From Candidatus Obscuribacterales bacterium (GTDB lineage: Bacteria > Cyanobacteriota > Vampirovibrionia > Obscuribacterales > Obscuribacteraceae): DNA of 64,000 bases. The stretch is taken from NCBI GenBank assembly GCA_019752635.1, contig JAIELX010000077.1, positions 16,474 to 80,473 of the forward strand. The letters run 5' to 3'. How positions within the stretch are numbered: position 1 is the first letter of the stretch; the number at the start of each line of letters is the position of its first letter. This document shows, piece by piece, positions 27,622 through 35,579 of the stretch. Under the pieces are notes generated by a model. The model ran no database searches, had not been told where the DNA came from, and was given only the letters and a program-made list of their open reading frames with translations. A program made the translations under genes and the position numbers.

Positions 27622-28386
27622 ATGAATACGCAAGCATCAAAGTCATCCGTTTCCAGCTGCTGGGTGACTTCAGCTATTCGGCGGTTTCTCGTGACTATTG
27701 TCGAAGGCGCGATTTTCGCGACACGTGATCTTTTGTCTATTGGATCTCGATCTTCCATCGATAGCGCTCTGTCCAGAATGGTTGCTTCCGGCCGGATTGT
27801 CCGTCTTGCCTCCGGATTGTTTATGAAACCCAAGGCGAGCGATCCAGATTGGAGACCGCCTACCGAAACTATTGTTCAGTCCAAGCTTCTGGTGTTTCGA
27901 CGTATCGGAGTTGCAGTTTCTGAAACGCCGGTGAAGGCGCAAGACGACACCCCGGCTTTACCGGGTGATCAAACTGTGACTTACGAGATCAGCGGCAATA
28001 GAAGCAGGTTTCGACTATTCAACGGCATCTTTGTCCAAGTCAGATCAATGGCAAATCGCAAACTTGATCTTGCGCAATGCGATCTCGGAACGAAACTGAA
28101 GACACTTTGGCAGTCGGCGGATCGCATATGCGAGGATTCAGTTCGTGCATTCCTAAGTGGTCTTGGGCGAGAAGAGAAATCTGACATAAAGGTGCTTCTG
28201 GCGTTGTTACCGCATCATTTGTCCGACTTGTTAGGTGCCCCATGGAACCATAAGACTGTAGTCATCCCGATTTCGAGTATTTCGGATCGCTCCAGGCTTG
28301 AATGGTTCAGTTTGAACGCCATCAGTCAAAGCCGCTCTCTGCGCTCAATGAAACACCCTCCGCCGCCTTTCGAATTAAATTTCTGA
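27622..28386 (+). CDS. AbiEi/DUF6088-like protein with winged-helix N-terminus, orphan
   Basis: The ATG chosen has GGAGG at eight bases. The 254-residue protein has an N-terminal winged-helix domain (about 18-70) whose pattern, FATRDLLSIG...SIDSALSRMVASGRIVRLASGLF, is typical of AbiEi-type antitoxin/transcription regulators and DUF6088 proteins. The C-terminal part (about 85-230) holds GDQTVTYEISGNRSRFRLFNG, as expected for this group. In type IV toxin-antitoxin systems AbiEi represses its operon and counters an AbiEii nucleotidyltransferase toxin, but no such toxin gene follows. The protein ends in a Pro/Phe-rich tail. Codon use is less GC-biased than its neighbours. Confidence 0.65.
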   Translation: MNTQASKSSVSSCWVTSAIRRFLVTIVEGAIFATRDLLSIGSRSSIDSALSRMVASGRIVRLASGLFMKPKASDPDWRPPTETIVQSKLLVFRRIGVAVSETPVKAQDDTPALPGDQTVTYEISGNRSRFRLFNGIFVQVRSMANRKLDLAQCDLGTKLKTLWQSADRICEDSVRAFLSGLGREEKSDIKVLLALLPHHLSDLLGAPWNHKTVVIPISSISDRSRLEWFSLNAISQSRSLRSMKHPPPPFELNF

Positions 28387-28731
28387 GACACACCGCTTAC
28401 CGCAAACTCTTAGGTTCACTGGACATTCCTTCGGGGTCACTCCCGAGACACGAAAAAAGTTTGCGTTTGTGGCAGTTTTCCGGTAAGGCAGGCGGCGCTG
28501 AGACTTCTGTTATTGAGCAGGGAGGCGAAGCAAAGAAGCCCCCCCCCTTCGTCAATAAGGGAGTAGTTGCGCTCGAGGAGCACCACAATTGGTGCCAACG
28601 CGCCAGGCGTCGGCACTATCAACTACTAACGCTGCGCATTGCTATAACCAGTAGTAGCAATGGCTAAAATGGGAAGAGAAGCCGCCAAGGCGACTTCTCT
28701 CCCTGAGTTACTACGTCACAGCATCAACTCG
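28387..28731. other. Intergenic region between convergent genes, no gene seen
   Basis: It contains CTCGAGGAGCACCA, also found before the AbiEi-like gene, within a small hairpin (GCACCA-CAA-TTGGTGC, about 28580-28594), and a CCCCCCC run at 28541. Confidence 0.4.
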
Positions 28732-29622
28732 TTACCGCAACTGACGCAGGATCGGAATGGTCGGGTCGTCGTTCGAGTTCAGCTCCTGAAGCCGCGAGGC
28801 GTCGACAGGCGTGCTGAGTGCAGCGGGCAGCTCGGTCTTTTCGAGCGTACCGTCCGCCTTGTAGTAGTCGACCGACTGAACGTCCTTGCCGCGCATGTTG
28901 ACCACGCGCCAGGCACCGCCGGCCAGCGACTCTTTCACGCTGGAGAGCTGGTAACGGGCAATGCCCGAAATCCAGGTCTGCGTGTAGAGTTCGACACCCT
29001 TGTCGTCGAGCACGGTCACAGTCATGACTGTGCCGTTATAGCTGCGACGAAGCGATTTGCCGCCGGGAGCGAAGTAGAGGCTGGTACCGCGGCCGGTTTC
29101 ACCGGACTTGCGTTCGCTGCCGTACCACTTGGTGCCGTCCTTGCGGTAGGTGACATCGCTGAAGCCGTTCTTGTCGAACAGCTCACGCTCCTTGCGAAGC
29201 TTACCGTTCGGGTAGTACTCCTTAAGCAGCGTATGCCCGTCCTTCTTGCGGACGGCTTCGCTCTCAAGAGACCCGTCGAAGTGCCACTTCTTGCGTGACG
29301 TCATCGACCGGCCCGTGGCGTCGTACTCGATGTGCTCCTTCTGCTGGCCGTTGCCCCACACTTCGTGGGAGGACTCCTGCGTACCATCCTTGCGGAACAC
29401 GTCGCGCAGCACGCGGCCGTCGCGATAGTGAATCACTTTCGACTTGAGCACTCCGTCCTTGTCGGTAACGGTGACCCGCTTCGTTTCGAGCAGGCCGTGC
29501 CCCTTCTCCTCGACGTAGGTGAAGCCGGCAACGCGGTCTTCAGCCGAAGCAGAGGCGGTAAATCCGAGGGCGAGCGCGAAGGCCGCGATTCCTGCGGCCA
29601 GAAAGTGGCGCGAAAAGCGCAT
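28732..29622 (-). CDS. Exported MORN_2-type repeat protein
   Basis: The ATG chosen begins a signal peptide (MRFSRHFLAAGIAAFALALGFTASASAED) and has AAGGATCC upstream, giving 296 residues. The mature part has repeated strands with G-x-x-x-x-x-x-Y/H patterns such as YRDGRVLRDVFRKDGTQESS, DATGRSMTSRKKWHFDGSL and YYPNGKLRKERELFDKNG, which resemble MORN_2/YwqK beta-hairpin repeats found in secreted proteins. It would lie in the periplasm or outside. It is followed (on the plus-strand map) by a 51-residue membrane protein and TerC, all minus strand. Function unknown. Confidence 0.75.
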   Translation of the reverse strand: MRFSRHFLAAGIAAFALALGFTASASAEDRVAGFTYVEEKGHGLLETKRVTVTDKDGVLKSKVIHYRDGRVLRDVFRKDGTQESSHEVWGNGQQKEHIEYDATGRSMTSRKKWHFDGSLESEAVRKKDGHTLLKEYYPNGKLRKERELFDKNGFSDVTYRKDGTKWYGSERKSGETGRGTSLYFAPGGKSLRRSYNGTVMTVTVLDDKGVELYTQTWISGIARYQLSSVKESLAGGAWRVVNMRGKDVQSVDYYKADGTLEKTELPAALSTPVDASRLQELNSNDDPTIPILRQLR

Positions 29623-29762
29623 GTGTGGATCCTTATGTTCTTGAATTGCAGAGGGCGTCCGACCGTCCTGGTTTAGACGCCAAAAAGATGCAATGGCGGA
29701 GGAACAAATGGGCTGGCGACCGAGCCGGTCGCCAACCCCGCGATTCTCGACGACGAACGTCG

Positions 29763-29918
29763 TTACTTGGTGAAGCGCGACTTGACGACGTTGTACGCCA
29801 AGTAGCCGCCACCGACGACCACCGCGACCACGATGCCGTAGTACAGGGCCGCGTTCAGCAACTTGAACGCCACGACGGTGCCGACAACGAGGCCGGCGGC
29901 AATCAGCAGATTCTTCAC
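29763..29918 (-). CDS. Tiny membrane protein
   Basis: A 51-residue protein (VKNLLIAAGLVVGTVVAFKL..., ending KSRFTK) starting at a GTG with GGGAGAG about eight bases upstream. It is almost entirely hydrophobic: two glycine-rich membrane helices (about 4-24 and 28-43) and a short basic tail. Too short for standard ORF listings. It lies between TerC and the MORN-like protein on the same strand. High third-position GC supports real coding. Confidence 0.7.
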   Translation of the reverse strand: MKNLLIAAGLVVGTVVAFKLLNAALYYGIVVAVVVGGGYLAYNVVKSRFTK

Positions 29919-29972
29919 TTTGACTCTCCCTTGTTCGAATCACATCGACGAATGTTCAGCCGTACGGACGAA

Positions 29973-30003
29973 CGACACCGCCGGTAGGTGACCAGCGGTG
30001 TCG
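29973..30003 (-). terminator. Hairpin downstream of terC
   Basis: CGACACCGC and GCGGTGTCG form a perfect 9-bp stem, 57 bases past the terC stop codon on the minus strand. Confidence 0.55.
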
Positions 30004-30060
30004 ACTGACTATGTGAATCGGCGCATCAAAAGCGATGCACCGCATTTACGCACGACTGAG

Positions 30061-31092
30061 TTAGTCGGCCTTCGGCTCTTCGGGCTTTTCGCCTTCTTCC
30101 TTCTTCTCTTCCTTCTTCTTGGGGAAGAGGACGGAGAGGATGATGGAGCCGAAGATGAACGTGCCGATCATGCCCAGCGAGTACCACGTCGCGTTCGCGC
30201 CGATGAAGTGCTCGATCTGGTGGTGCAGGATCATCTTGAGACCGATGAAGCCGAGCACCAGGCACATGCCGTACTTGAGGTAGCAGAACATGTCGTTCAC
30301 CGCGGCCAGGACGAAGTACATCGCCCGCAAGCCAAGGATTGCCATCACGTTGGACGAGATGAGCATGAACGGATCATGGCTGATACCGATGATCGCCGGA
30401 ATCGAGTCCACAGCGAAAACGACGTCAGTGAACTCAACCACGATCAACACGACCGCCAATTCGGTGAACGCCCAGATCGCCTTGCCGAGGTTGTTGGTGG
30501 TCTTGGTGAAGAACTTGCCCTTGTGGTCGCCGGCGACGAAACGCTGGGGCATCCACTGCTTGAGCTTGCGAACCGGCCAGATCTGGTCGAACTTCTTCTC
30601 GTTGTCGTCGTCGCCGCCCCACATGGCATAGCCCTTGTAGAGCAGGAACGCACCGAAGATGTACATCACCCAGTCGAGGCTCTGGACCGCAGCCGCACCG
30701 AGTCCGATGAACAGACCGCGAATGACGAACGCGCCCAAAATACCCCAATAGAGAACCTTGTGTTGGTGCTCACCCTTCACGTGGAAGTACGAGAAGATAG
30801 CGAGGAACACAAACAGGTTGTCTACCGAGAGCGCTTTCTCGATGACGTAACAGGTGAGGAAGTCGACGGCTGCGCCGCTTCCCATCGTCCACCAGACGAA
30901 CACGTTGAAGAGCGCCGAAACACCGACCCAGATCAGCGAGTAGATGATCGACTCGCGCAGCGACGGAACGTGCCCCTTCTTGTGGAACACGCCGAGGTCG
31001 AGGGCAAGCAGGAAGAACACGAAACCGAAGAATCCGGCGAACAGCAACGGATTGCTGTGGTCGGAGAAGTTCATGAGCTGTGAGAAGTCCAC
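30061..31092 (-). CDS. terC: TerC-family integral membrane protein
   Basis: A 343-residue protein starting at GTG with AAAGGAAT upstream. It has about eight to nine membrane helices and the family's charged residues within them: FLLALDLGVFHKKGH, SVDNLFVFLAIFSYF, VVLIVVEFTDVVFAVDSIPAI and MLISSNVMAILGLRAMYF. TerC/Alx proteins are implicated in metal (Mn) handling and tellurite/stress resistance. A Lys/Glu-rich cytoplasmic tail (KKKEEKKEEGEKPEEPKAD) ends the protein. It sits beside four TerB and three vWA genes on the same strand, which supports a Ter-system role. Confidence 0.93.
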   Translation of the reverse strand: MDFSQLMNFSDHSNPLLFAGFFGFVFFLLALDLGVFHKKGHVPSLRESIIYSLIWVGVSALFNVFVWWTMGSGAAVDFLTCYVIEKALSVDNLFVFLAIFSYFHVKGEHQHKVLYWGILGAFVIRGLFIGLGAAAVQSLDWVMYIFGAFLLYKGYAMWGGDDDNEKKFDQIWPVRKLKQWMPQRFVAGDHKGKFFTKTTNNLGKAIWAFTELAVVLIVVEFTDVVFAVDSIPAIIGISHDPFMLISSNVMAILGLRAMYFVLAAVNDMFCYLKYGMCLVLGFIGLKMILHHQIEHFIGANATWYSLGMIGTFIFGSIILSVLFPKKKEEKKEEGEKPEEPKAD

Positions 31093-31153
31093 GCCTATTC
31101 CTTTCAGGTAAAGGCGAGCAAATTGGCTCGCGCAACTAGTTAGTCGAACCGAG

Positions 31154-31180
31154 CGGGGCACCACTTACAGTGGCGCCCCG
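31154..31180 (-). terminator. Hairpin after terB copy 1
   Basis: CGGGGCaCCAC and GTGGcGCCCCG pair with one mismatch around TTACA, between the terB-1 stop and the terC start. Confidence 0.6.
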
Positions 31181-31280
31181 ACGTTCTAGACACGTGCTTG
31201 AACCGTGGACGAGGCCGCTGTCTACCCGACGCGACGACGGTTCAAGGAGAATGAAGACGCCGCGACAAGCGCGGCTTCGG

Positions 31281-31715
31281 TTAGCTGACGTAGTTGCTGT
31301 ACACGAGGCCGAGCTTCGCGCACAACTCCTTCACGACGGCCTTCTCGTCGTCCGAGAACTCGCCGTCCGCGTTGGCGATGATCAGAGCGATCTTGACCGC
31401 GGTGTCGGCCTGGTCGGGGGTCTTCTTCAGCGGGGCGACCACGTTGAGCAGGTCCAGCCGCGCGAACTCGTCGGTGGCCTGGTCGCAGAACTTGAGGAAC
31501 AGATCCCGCAGCTCGGTGGCCTTGAAGGCCTGGAGCAGCTCGTTCTTCGCGATCAGACCGGCAACCTTCGTCTTCTCCTTCGGGTCGATCGTCCCGTCCG
31601 CCGCGGCGATCAACGCGCAAGTCGCCATCGCGGCGTCCTTGAACGTCTTGTTGTTCAGCTGCGCGTACTTGGACTTCATGCCGTTCGAGAAATCGTTGAG
31701 CCAGGAAAAGGCCAT
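31281..31715 (-). CDS. TerB-like protein, copy 1
   Basis: A 144-residue all-helical TerB/DjlA-N-type protein. Two symmetric acidic motifs are visible: AADGTIDPKE (about 38-47) and ANADGEFSDDE (about 114-124), which in this family bind metal. It differs at only four positions from copy 2 and three from copy 4. The start ATG is the one giving MAFSWLNDF, shared by the copies; upstream codons are not conserved. TerB proteins are thought to sense metal at the membrane with TerC and TerD. It lies between its own hairpins. Confidence 0.9.
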   Translation of the reverse strand: MAFSWLNDFSNGMKSKYAQLNNKTFKDAAMATCALIAAADGTIDPKEKTKVAGLIAKNELLQAFKATELRDLFLKFCDQATDEFARLDLLNVVAPLKKTPDQADTAVKIALIIANADGEFSDDEKAVVKELCAKLGLVYSNYVS

Positions 31716-31857
31716 GGTATTGCTCCTGAGATATTCGTTGAATGTGCACGGCACCCGTGTTGGTAAGCGATCGCCTCCGGTGCCTGGAGACTGTCGCGAT
31801 GCTCTGTGACAAACGGCGGTGGAGAATCTCCGCGCTGGTTTTTACCGGTAGCAGCAC

Positions 31858-31895
31858 AGCCCGCACGGCGAGGGAGCCGCAAGGGCTGTGCGTCG
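31858..31895 (+). repeat. GC-rich intergenic repeat, copy A (divergent)
   Basis: CCGCACGGCGAGGGAGCCGC followed by AAGGGCTGTGCG resembles the CACGGCGAGGAGCCG core found at 33892, 37869 and, inverted, 39132. Confidence 0.45.
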
Positions 31896-31945
31896 CAGTC
31901 TGCTTGCCGACTAAGCGAAGCCCGACAAGCCGTAGCGCCTGCAGA

Positions 31946-32380
31946 TCAGGACACGTAGTTGCTGTACACGAGGCCGAGCTTCGCGCACAGCTCCTTCACG
32001 ACGGCCTTCTCGTCGTCCGAGAAGTCGCCGTCCGCGTTGGCGATGATCAGCGCGATCTTCACCGCGGTGTCGGCCTGGTCGGGGGTCTTCTTCAGCGGGG
32101 CGACCACGTTGAGCAAGTCCAGCCGCGCGAACTCGTCGGTGGCCTGGTCGCAGAACTTGAGGAACAGGTCCCGCAGCTCGGTGGCCTTGAAGGCCTGGAG
32201 CAGCTCGTTCTTCGCGATCAGGTTGGCGACCTTCGTCTTCTCCTTCGGGTCGATCGTCCCGTCCGCCGCGGCGATCAACGCGCAAGTCGCCATCGCGGCG
32301 TCCTTGAACGTCTTATTGTTCAGCTGCGCGTACTTGGACTTCATGCCGGAGGTGAAATCGTTGAGCCAGGAAAAGGCCAT
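31946..32380 (-). CDS. TerB-like protein, copy 2
   Basis: 144 residues, about 97-98% identical to copies 1 and 4 (changes such as DFTSG for DFSNG near residue 10 and N for G at 53). Both ADGxIxxxE-type acidic motifs are intact. DNA identity is also high through the coding part while flanking DNA differs, pointing to gene duplication or conversion confined to the gene. The second motif reads ADGDFSDDE. Confidence 0.9.
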   Translation of the reverse strand: MAFSWLNDFTSGMKSKYAQLNNKTFKDAAMATCALIAAADGTIDPKEKTKVANLIAKNELLQAFKATELRDLFLKFCDQATDEFARLDLLNVVAPLKKTPDQADTAVKIALIIANADGDFSDDEKAVVKELCAKLGLVYSNYVS

Positions 32381-32518
32381 GTGAACTCCAGGTTTGTGTG
32401 ATGTTCAGAGTCGGCACCGTTGTTCACAGAATCGCTTCCTCGCTTGGAAGCGCCTGCAAGGATCGATGCCTGAATCCTTTTTGCGAGTCGGGACACGAAT
32501 GTGCCCTGCTCACTGAAT

Positions 32519-32549
32519 GGGCGTCCGCCCGTATTCCAGACGGACGCCC
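32519..32549 (-). terminator. Hairpin after terB copy 3
   Basis: GGGCGTCCG and CGGACGCCC pair perfectly (9 bp, 13-base loop), the second of two hairpins following terB-3. Confidence 0.6.
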
Positions 32550-32559
32550 CGTGTCAGCC

Positions 32560-32600
32560 AACTCAATTGGCTGCACCCGGGCGGTGCAGCCAATTGAGTT
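32560..32600 (-). terminator. Long perfect hairpin overlapping the terB-3 stop codon
   Basis: AACTCAATTGGCTGCACC pairs perfectly with GGTGCAGCCAATTGAGTT (18 bp, five-base loop). The outer stem includes the last bases of the terB-3 stop codon, so the terminating ribosome would affect folding. Confidence 0.75.
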
Positions 32601-33033
32601 AACTGACGTAGTTCGCGAACGGCAGACCGAGCTTCTGGCAGATTTCCTTCACGACGACCTTCTCGTCGTCGCTGAAGTTGCCGTCGGCGTTGGCGATGAT
32701 CAGAGCGATCTTCACCGCCGTGTCGGCTTGGTCGGGGTAGGCGCGCAGCTTGGCCACGACGTTGAGCAGGTCCAGACGAGCGAACTCGTCGGTGGCGTCG
32801 TCGCAGTAAGCCAGGAACTGGTCGCGCAGCTCCGTCGCCTTGAAGGCCTGCAGCAGTTCGTTCTTCGCGATGAGGGCGGCGACCTTCGTCTTCTCGGACG
32901 GATCGATGGTCCCGTCGGCGGCCGCAACGAGGGCGCACGTCGCCATCGCAGCGTTTTTGAAGTTCTTGTTGTTGAACTGAGCGTAGCCGGTCTTCAGGGA
33001 GGACGTGAGGTCGTTGAACCAGGTGAAAGCCAT
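32599..33033 (-). CDS. TerB-like protein, copy 3 (diverged)
   Basis: 144 residues, same length and layout as the other three but clearly diverged (MAFTWFNDLTSSLKTGYAQF..., VVAKLRAYPDQADTAVKIAL..., ending LPFANYVS). Acidic motifs AADGTIDPSE and ANADGNFSDDE remain. The start giving MAFTWF matches the paralogues; an ATG four codons upstream is possible. The divergence places the split from copies 1, 2 and 4 earlier than their own amplification. Confidence 0.9.
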   Translation of the reverse strand: MAFTWFNDLTSSLKTGYAQFNNKNFKNAAMATCALVAAADGTIDPSEKTKVAALIAKNELLQAFKATELRDQFLAYCDDATDEFARLDLLNVVAKLRAYPDQADTAVKIALIIANADGNFSDDEKVVVKEICQKLGLPFANYVS

Positions 33034-33095
33034 GAGAAACTCCATTACGGTGCCGCTGCATTTCCTCTAATAGAAGCAGGAGCACCATCAGGGAA

Positions 33096-33121
33096 GGGGC
33101 GGGTCGAAAGTGACCCGCCCC
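33096..33121 (-). terminator. Hairpin between terB copies 3 and 4
   Basis: GGGGCGGGTC and GACCCGCCCC form a perfect 10-bp stem with a six-base loop; on the minus strand it lies after terB-4. Confidence 0.65.
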
Positions 33122-33208
33122 GATTTACTTGTTGAATCGACGCAGGGGAAGCGAAGCAGCCTGATCCGAGTCAGGCTCACTGCGCAGCATTTCGCGGCTG
33201 GGCGGCAG

Positions 33209-33243
33209 CATAGCCCACACGGCGTGGAGCAGTGTGGGCTATG
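33209..33243 (-). terminator. Hairpin after terB copy 4
   Basis: CATAGCCCACAC and GTGTGGGCTATG form a perfect 12-bp stem about 25 bases past the terB-4 stop. Confidence 0.7.
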
Positions 33244-33266
33244 CGCCTAACACGAGGCGCTGCGCC

Positions 33267-33701
33267 TTAGCTGACGTAGTTGGCGTAGACCAACCCGAGC
33301 TTCGCGCACAGCTCCTTCACGACGGCCTTCTCGTCGTCCGAGAAGTCGCCGTCCGCGTTGGCGATGATCAGCGCGATCTTCACCGCGGTGTCGGCCTGGT
33401 CGGGGGTCTTCTTCAGCGGGGCGACCACGTTGAGCAAGTCCAGCCGCGCGAACTCGTCGGTGGCCTGGTCGCAGAACTTGAGGAACAGGTCCCGCAGCTC
33501 GGTGGCCTTGAAGGCCTGGAGCAGCTCGTTCTTCGCGATCAGGTTGGCGACCTTCGTCTTCTCCTTCGGGTCGATCGTCCCGTCCGCCGCGGCGATCAGC
33601 GCGCAAGTCGCCATCGCGGCGTCCTTGAACGTCTTGTTGTTCAGCTGCGCGTACTTGGACTTCATGCCGTTCGAGAAGTCGTTGAGCCAGGAAAAGGCCA
33701 T
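33267..33701 (-). CDS. TerB-like protein, copy 4
   Basis: 144 residues, differing from copy 2 at three positions (DFSNG near residue 10, A for S near 140) and from copy 1 at three. Both acidic metal-binding motifs are intact. As the first terB in transcription order after the vWA genes, it may be the parent of copies 1 and 2, but order of duplication cannot be fixed by eye. AGGAAGACTCAC before the ATG supplies a ribosome site. Confidence 0.9.
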   Translation of the reverse strand: MAFSWLNDFSNGMKSKYAQLNNKTFKDAAMATCALIAAADGTIDPKEKTKVANLIAKNELLQAFKATELRDLFLKFCDQATDEFARLDLLNVVAPLKKTPDQADTAVKIALIIANADGDFSDDEKAVVKELCAKLGLVYANYVS

Positions 33702-33891
33702 GTGAGTCTTCCTTTAAATGCGTTGAGATCAGGTGATGAATTGAGCCAATTGCACATCAATTGAGGGACCCGATGTGCGCGAAGGTCCATCCAGAAAGGG
33801 GCCGGACCGACCAAGGAGGCGCTAACGTCTCCCCGGCGGTGAGGCCCCGCATCCATTTGCAAGCGCTAAGGCTTCTAGGCGCAGCGACGAA

Positions 33892-33937
33892 GCCGCGCCC
33901 GACACGGCGAGGAGCCGTGAGGGCGCAGCGACGCTCT
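33892..33937 (+). repeat. GC-rich intergenic repeat, copy B
   Basis: CCCGACACGGCGAGGAGCCG then TGAGGGCGCAGCGACG; matches copy C at 37869 almost base for base over about 40 bases. The core CGGC...GCCG can form a small stem. Confidence 0.6.
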
Positions 33938-33956
33938 CGCCGCCGGAGCGCTTACA

Positions 33957-34619
33957 TTAGTCCGCGAAGGACTTCTCGATCAGCTCCTCGACGGTGAGGT
34001 TCTCGACCTCGTCGATCGGCAGCGTGTCGACGATGTCGAACTTCGCGCCCTGCTTCTCGAGGTCGTCGTCCAGCTCCTTCAGGAACGCCGTCGCGCCGGG
34101 GTCGTTGCCGACCTGCACGAACTGGATGGCGATCTCCTCGTCGCGGTCCATCTTCTTGGTCGCGGCGATGATGACCTTCTTCACCGCGTTCTTATCGTCC
34201 GGCGTCCCGTCGGTCATGACGAACAGGAGCAGCGGCTTCGGCGGCTCGGTGGCAGGAACGGCCTTGCTGAAGAACCCGCCCGGCTTGCCCTTCGCCTTCT
34301 CCTTGCGGTCGAAGTACGCGTTGAGGCGCTTCTCGAGGATGTCGGCCGTGTTGGTGGTGCCACCCGGGCTGAACTTCTTGAACGCGGCGGCCACCAGCTG
34401 CGCCCGCACGCTCTCGAAGGTCTGATTGGTGTGGTTGAACACGCTCACGGTGATGCCGTCGGCATCGTACGGCTCGGCGGCCTTCGCCAGCGCGATGCCC
34501 GTCTCCTGACCGTACTCCCAGCGGGTCTTCTTGCCGCCGGCGCAGTCCTTGGCTCCCATGCTACCGGACATGTCCAGGCAGAACTCGATGTCCAGACCGT
34601 TCAGCTTCGCATTGCTCAT
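33957..34619 (-). CDS. vWA-domain protein, TerF/TerY-like, copy 1
   Basis: A 220-residue von Willebrand factor A domain. The MIDAS metal site is DMSGSM (D16, S18, S20), with the Thr in PGGTTNT and Asp in VMTDGTPDD. An insertion not in the other copies (KEKAKGKPGGFFSKAVPATEPPK) lies at about 112-130. The C-terminus AKFDIVDTLPIDEVENLTVEELIEKSFAD is shared by all three paralogues. No signal peptide: cytoplasmic. In Ter systems such vWA proteins (TerY) are proposed scaffolds linking TerB/TerD complexes to partners. Confidence 0.88.
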   Translation of the reverse strand: MSNAKLNGLDIEFCLDMSGSMGAKDCAGGKKTRWEYGQETGIALAKAAEPYDADGITVSVFNHTNQTFESVRAQLVAAAFKKFSPGGTTNTADILEKRLNAYFDRKEKAKGKPGGFFSKAVPATEPPKPLLLFVMTDGTPDDKNAVKKVIIAATKKMDRDEEIAIQFVQVGNDPGATAFLKELDDDLEKQGAKFDIVDTLPIDEVENLTVEELIEKSFAD

Positions 34620-34800
34620 CTTATTACCTACTTGTTGGATGGGGTCGCACTGAGCGACCGTCGTGTGGTGGAGCGGCTCCGTTGCCGCTCACAGGTTCAA
34701 ATCGAGGGAAATTCGCACCGAGCAAAGCGCCGGCTCGACAAAGCGGCGCCTTGAATTGTTCACAGCTCTGACAGCGGCGCCGCAACGAAGCGGACCGCGG

Positions 34801-35424
34801 TCAGTCGGTGAACGCCTTGACCAGCAGCTCTTCGACGGTGAGGTTCTCGATCTCGTCGATGGGCAGCGTGTCCACGATGTCGAACTTCGCGCCCTGCTTG
34901 GTGAGGCCGTCGTCCAGCTCCTTCAGGAACTTGGTCGCGTCCTCATCCTTCCCGACCTGCACGAAGCAGATCGCGATCTCCTCGTCCTTCTCGATCCGGT
35001 TGGACGCCTGGATGATAACCTTCTTCAGCTCCGCCTCGTCGTCGGGCACACCATCGGTGAGCACGAACAGGCATAGCGGCTTCGCCTTGCCGGCCTTCTT
35101 GCGCTCGAAGTACGCGTCCAGCCGCTGCCCGACGACCTTGGCGGTGTCAGTGCCGCCGGCGGGCTGCACTTCCTTGTAGATGGTATCGATGCGCGCGCCG
35201 GTGGTGACGTTATCGTACGTCCGCACCAAACGAGCGAAGACGCACACCGTGATGCCGTCGGGGTCGTGCGTCTGCACTTGCCCGGCCAGCGCGGTCATGG
35301 TCTCGCGACCGTACTCCCAGCGGGTCTTCTTACCGCCGGCGCAGTCCTTCGTGAGCATGCTACCGCTGCGATCGAGCAAGAACTCGATGTCCAGGTTCGC
35401 CAGATTCGGAATGGCCTGAGTCAC
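34801..35424 (-). CDS. vWA-domain protein, TerF/TerY-like, copy 2
   Basis: The GTG chosen has GGAGA four bases upstream, giving 207 residues that begin VTQAIPNLANLDIEFLLDRSGSM; the longer frame adds a non-conserved N-terminus. MIDAS DRSGSM, PAGGTDT and VLTDGVPDD are intact. It shares KKTRWEYGRET and the C-terminal DTLPIDEIENLTVEELLVKAF with its paralogues. Cytoplasmic, co-oriented with terB genes. Confidence 0.88.
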   Translation of the reverse strand: MTQAIPNLANLDIEFLLDRSGSMLTKDCAGGKKTRWEYGRETMTALAGQVQTHDPDGITVCVFARLVRTYDNVTTGARIDTIYKEVQPAGGTDTAKVVGQRLDAYFERKKAGKAKPLCLFVLTDGVPDDEAELKKVIIQASNRIEKDEEIAICFVQVGKDEDATKFLKELDDGLTKQGAKFDIVDTLPIDEIENLTVEELLVKAFTD

Positions 35425-35472
35425 AAACTCTCCTTTGAAGAGATTCTCGAAGTGGGGTAAATCGAATCCAAA

Positions 35473-35499
35473 GGAGGGAGCAGAAACTCCGCCCCCTCC
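35473..35499 (-). terminator. Hairpin after vWA copy 3
   Basis: GGAGGG(A)GC and GC(CC)CCTCC pair imperfectly between the vWA-3 stop and the vWA-2 start on the minus strand. Confidence 0.5.
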
Positions 35500-35579
35500 T
35501 CGAGTCATCCTTATAAGCGCTCCGGCGAGCTCTCCTCGACGTATCGAGTTTCGCTTCTTCCGGTTCGCCTATGAAGGAC

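Noticed and set aside
28302..28667. Plus-strand 121-residue frame after the AbiEi-like gene
   Set aside because: It overlaps the AbiEi-like 3' end, lacks a ribosome site and crosses the small hairpin and C-run.
29998..31083. Plus-strand 361-residue frame opposite terC
   Set aside because: Composition (Glu/Asp/Val/Arg-rich without hydrophobic pattern) is a mirror of the TerC helices; TerC motifs are unambiguous.
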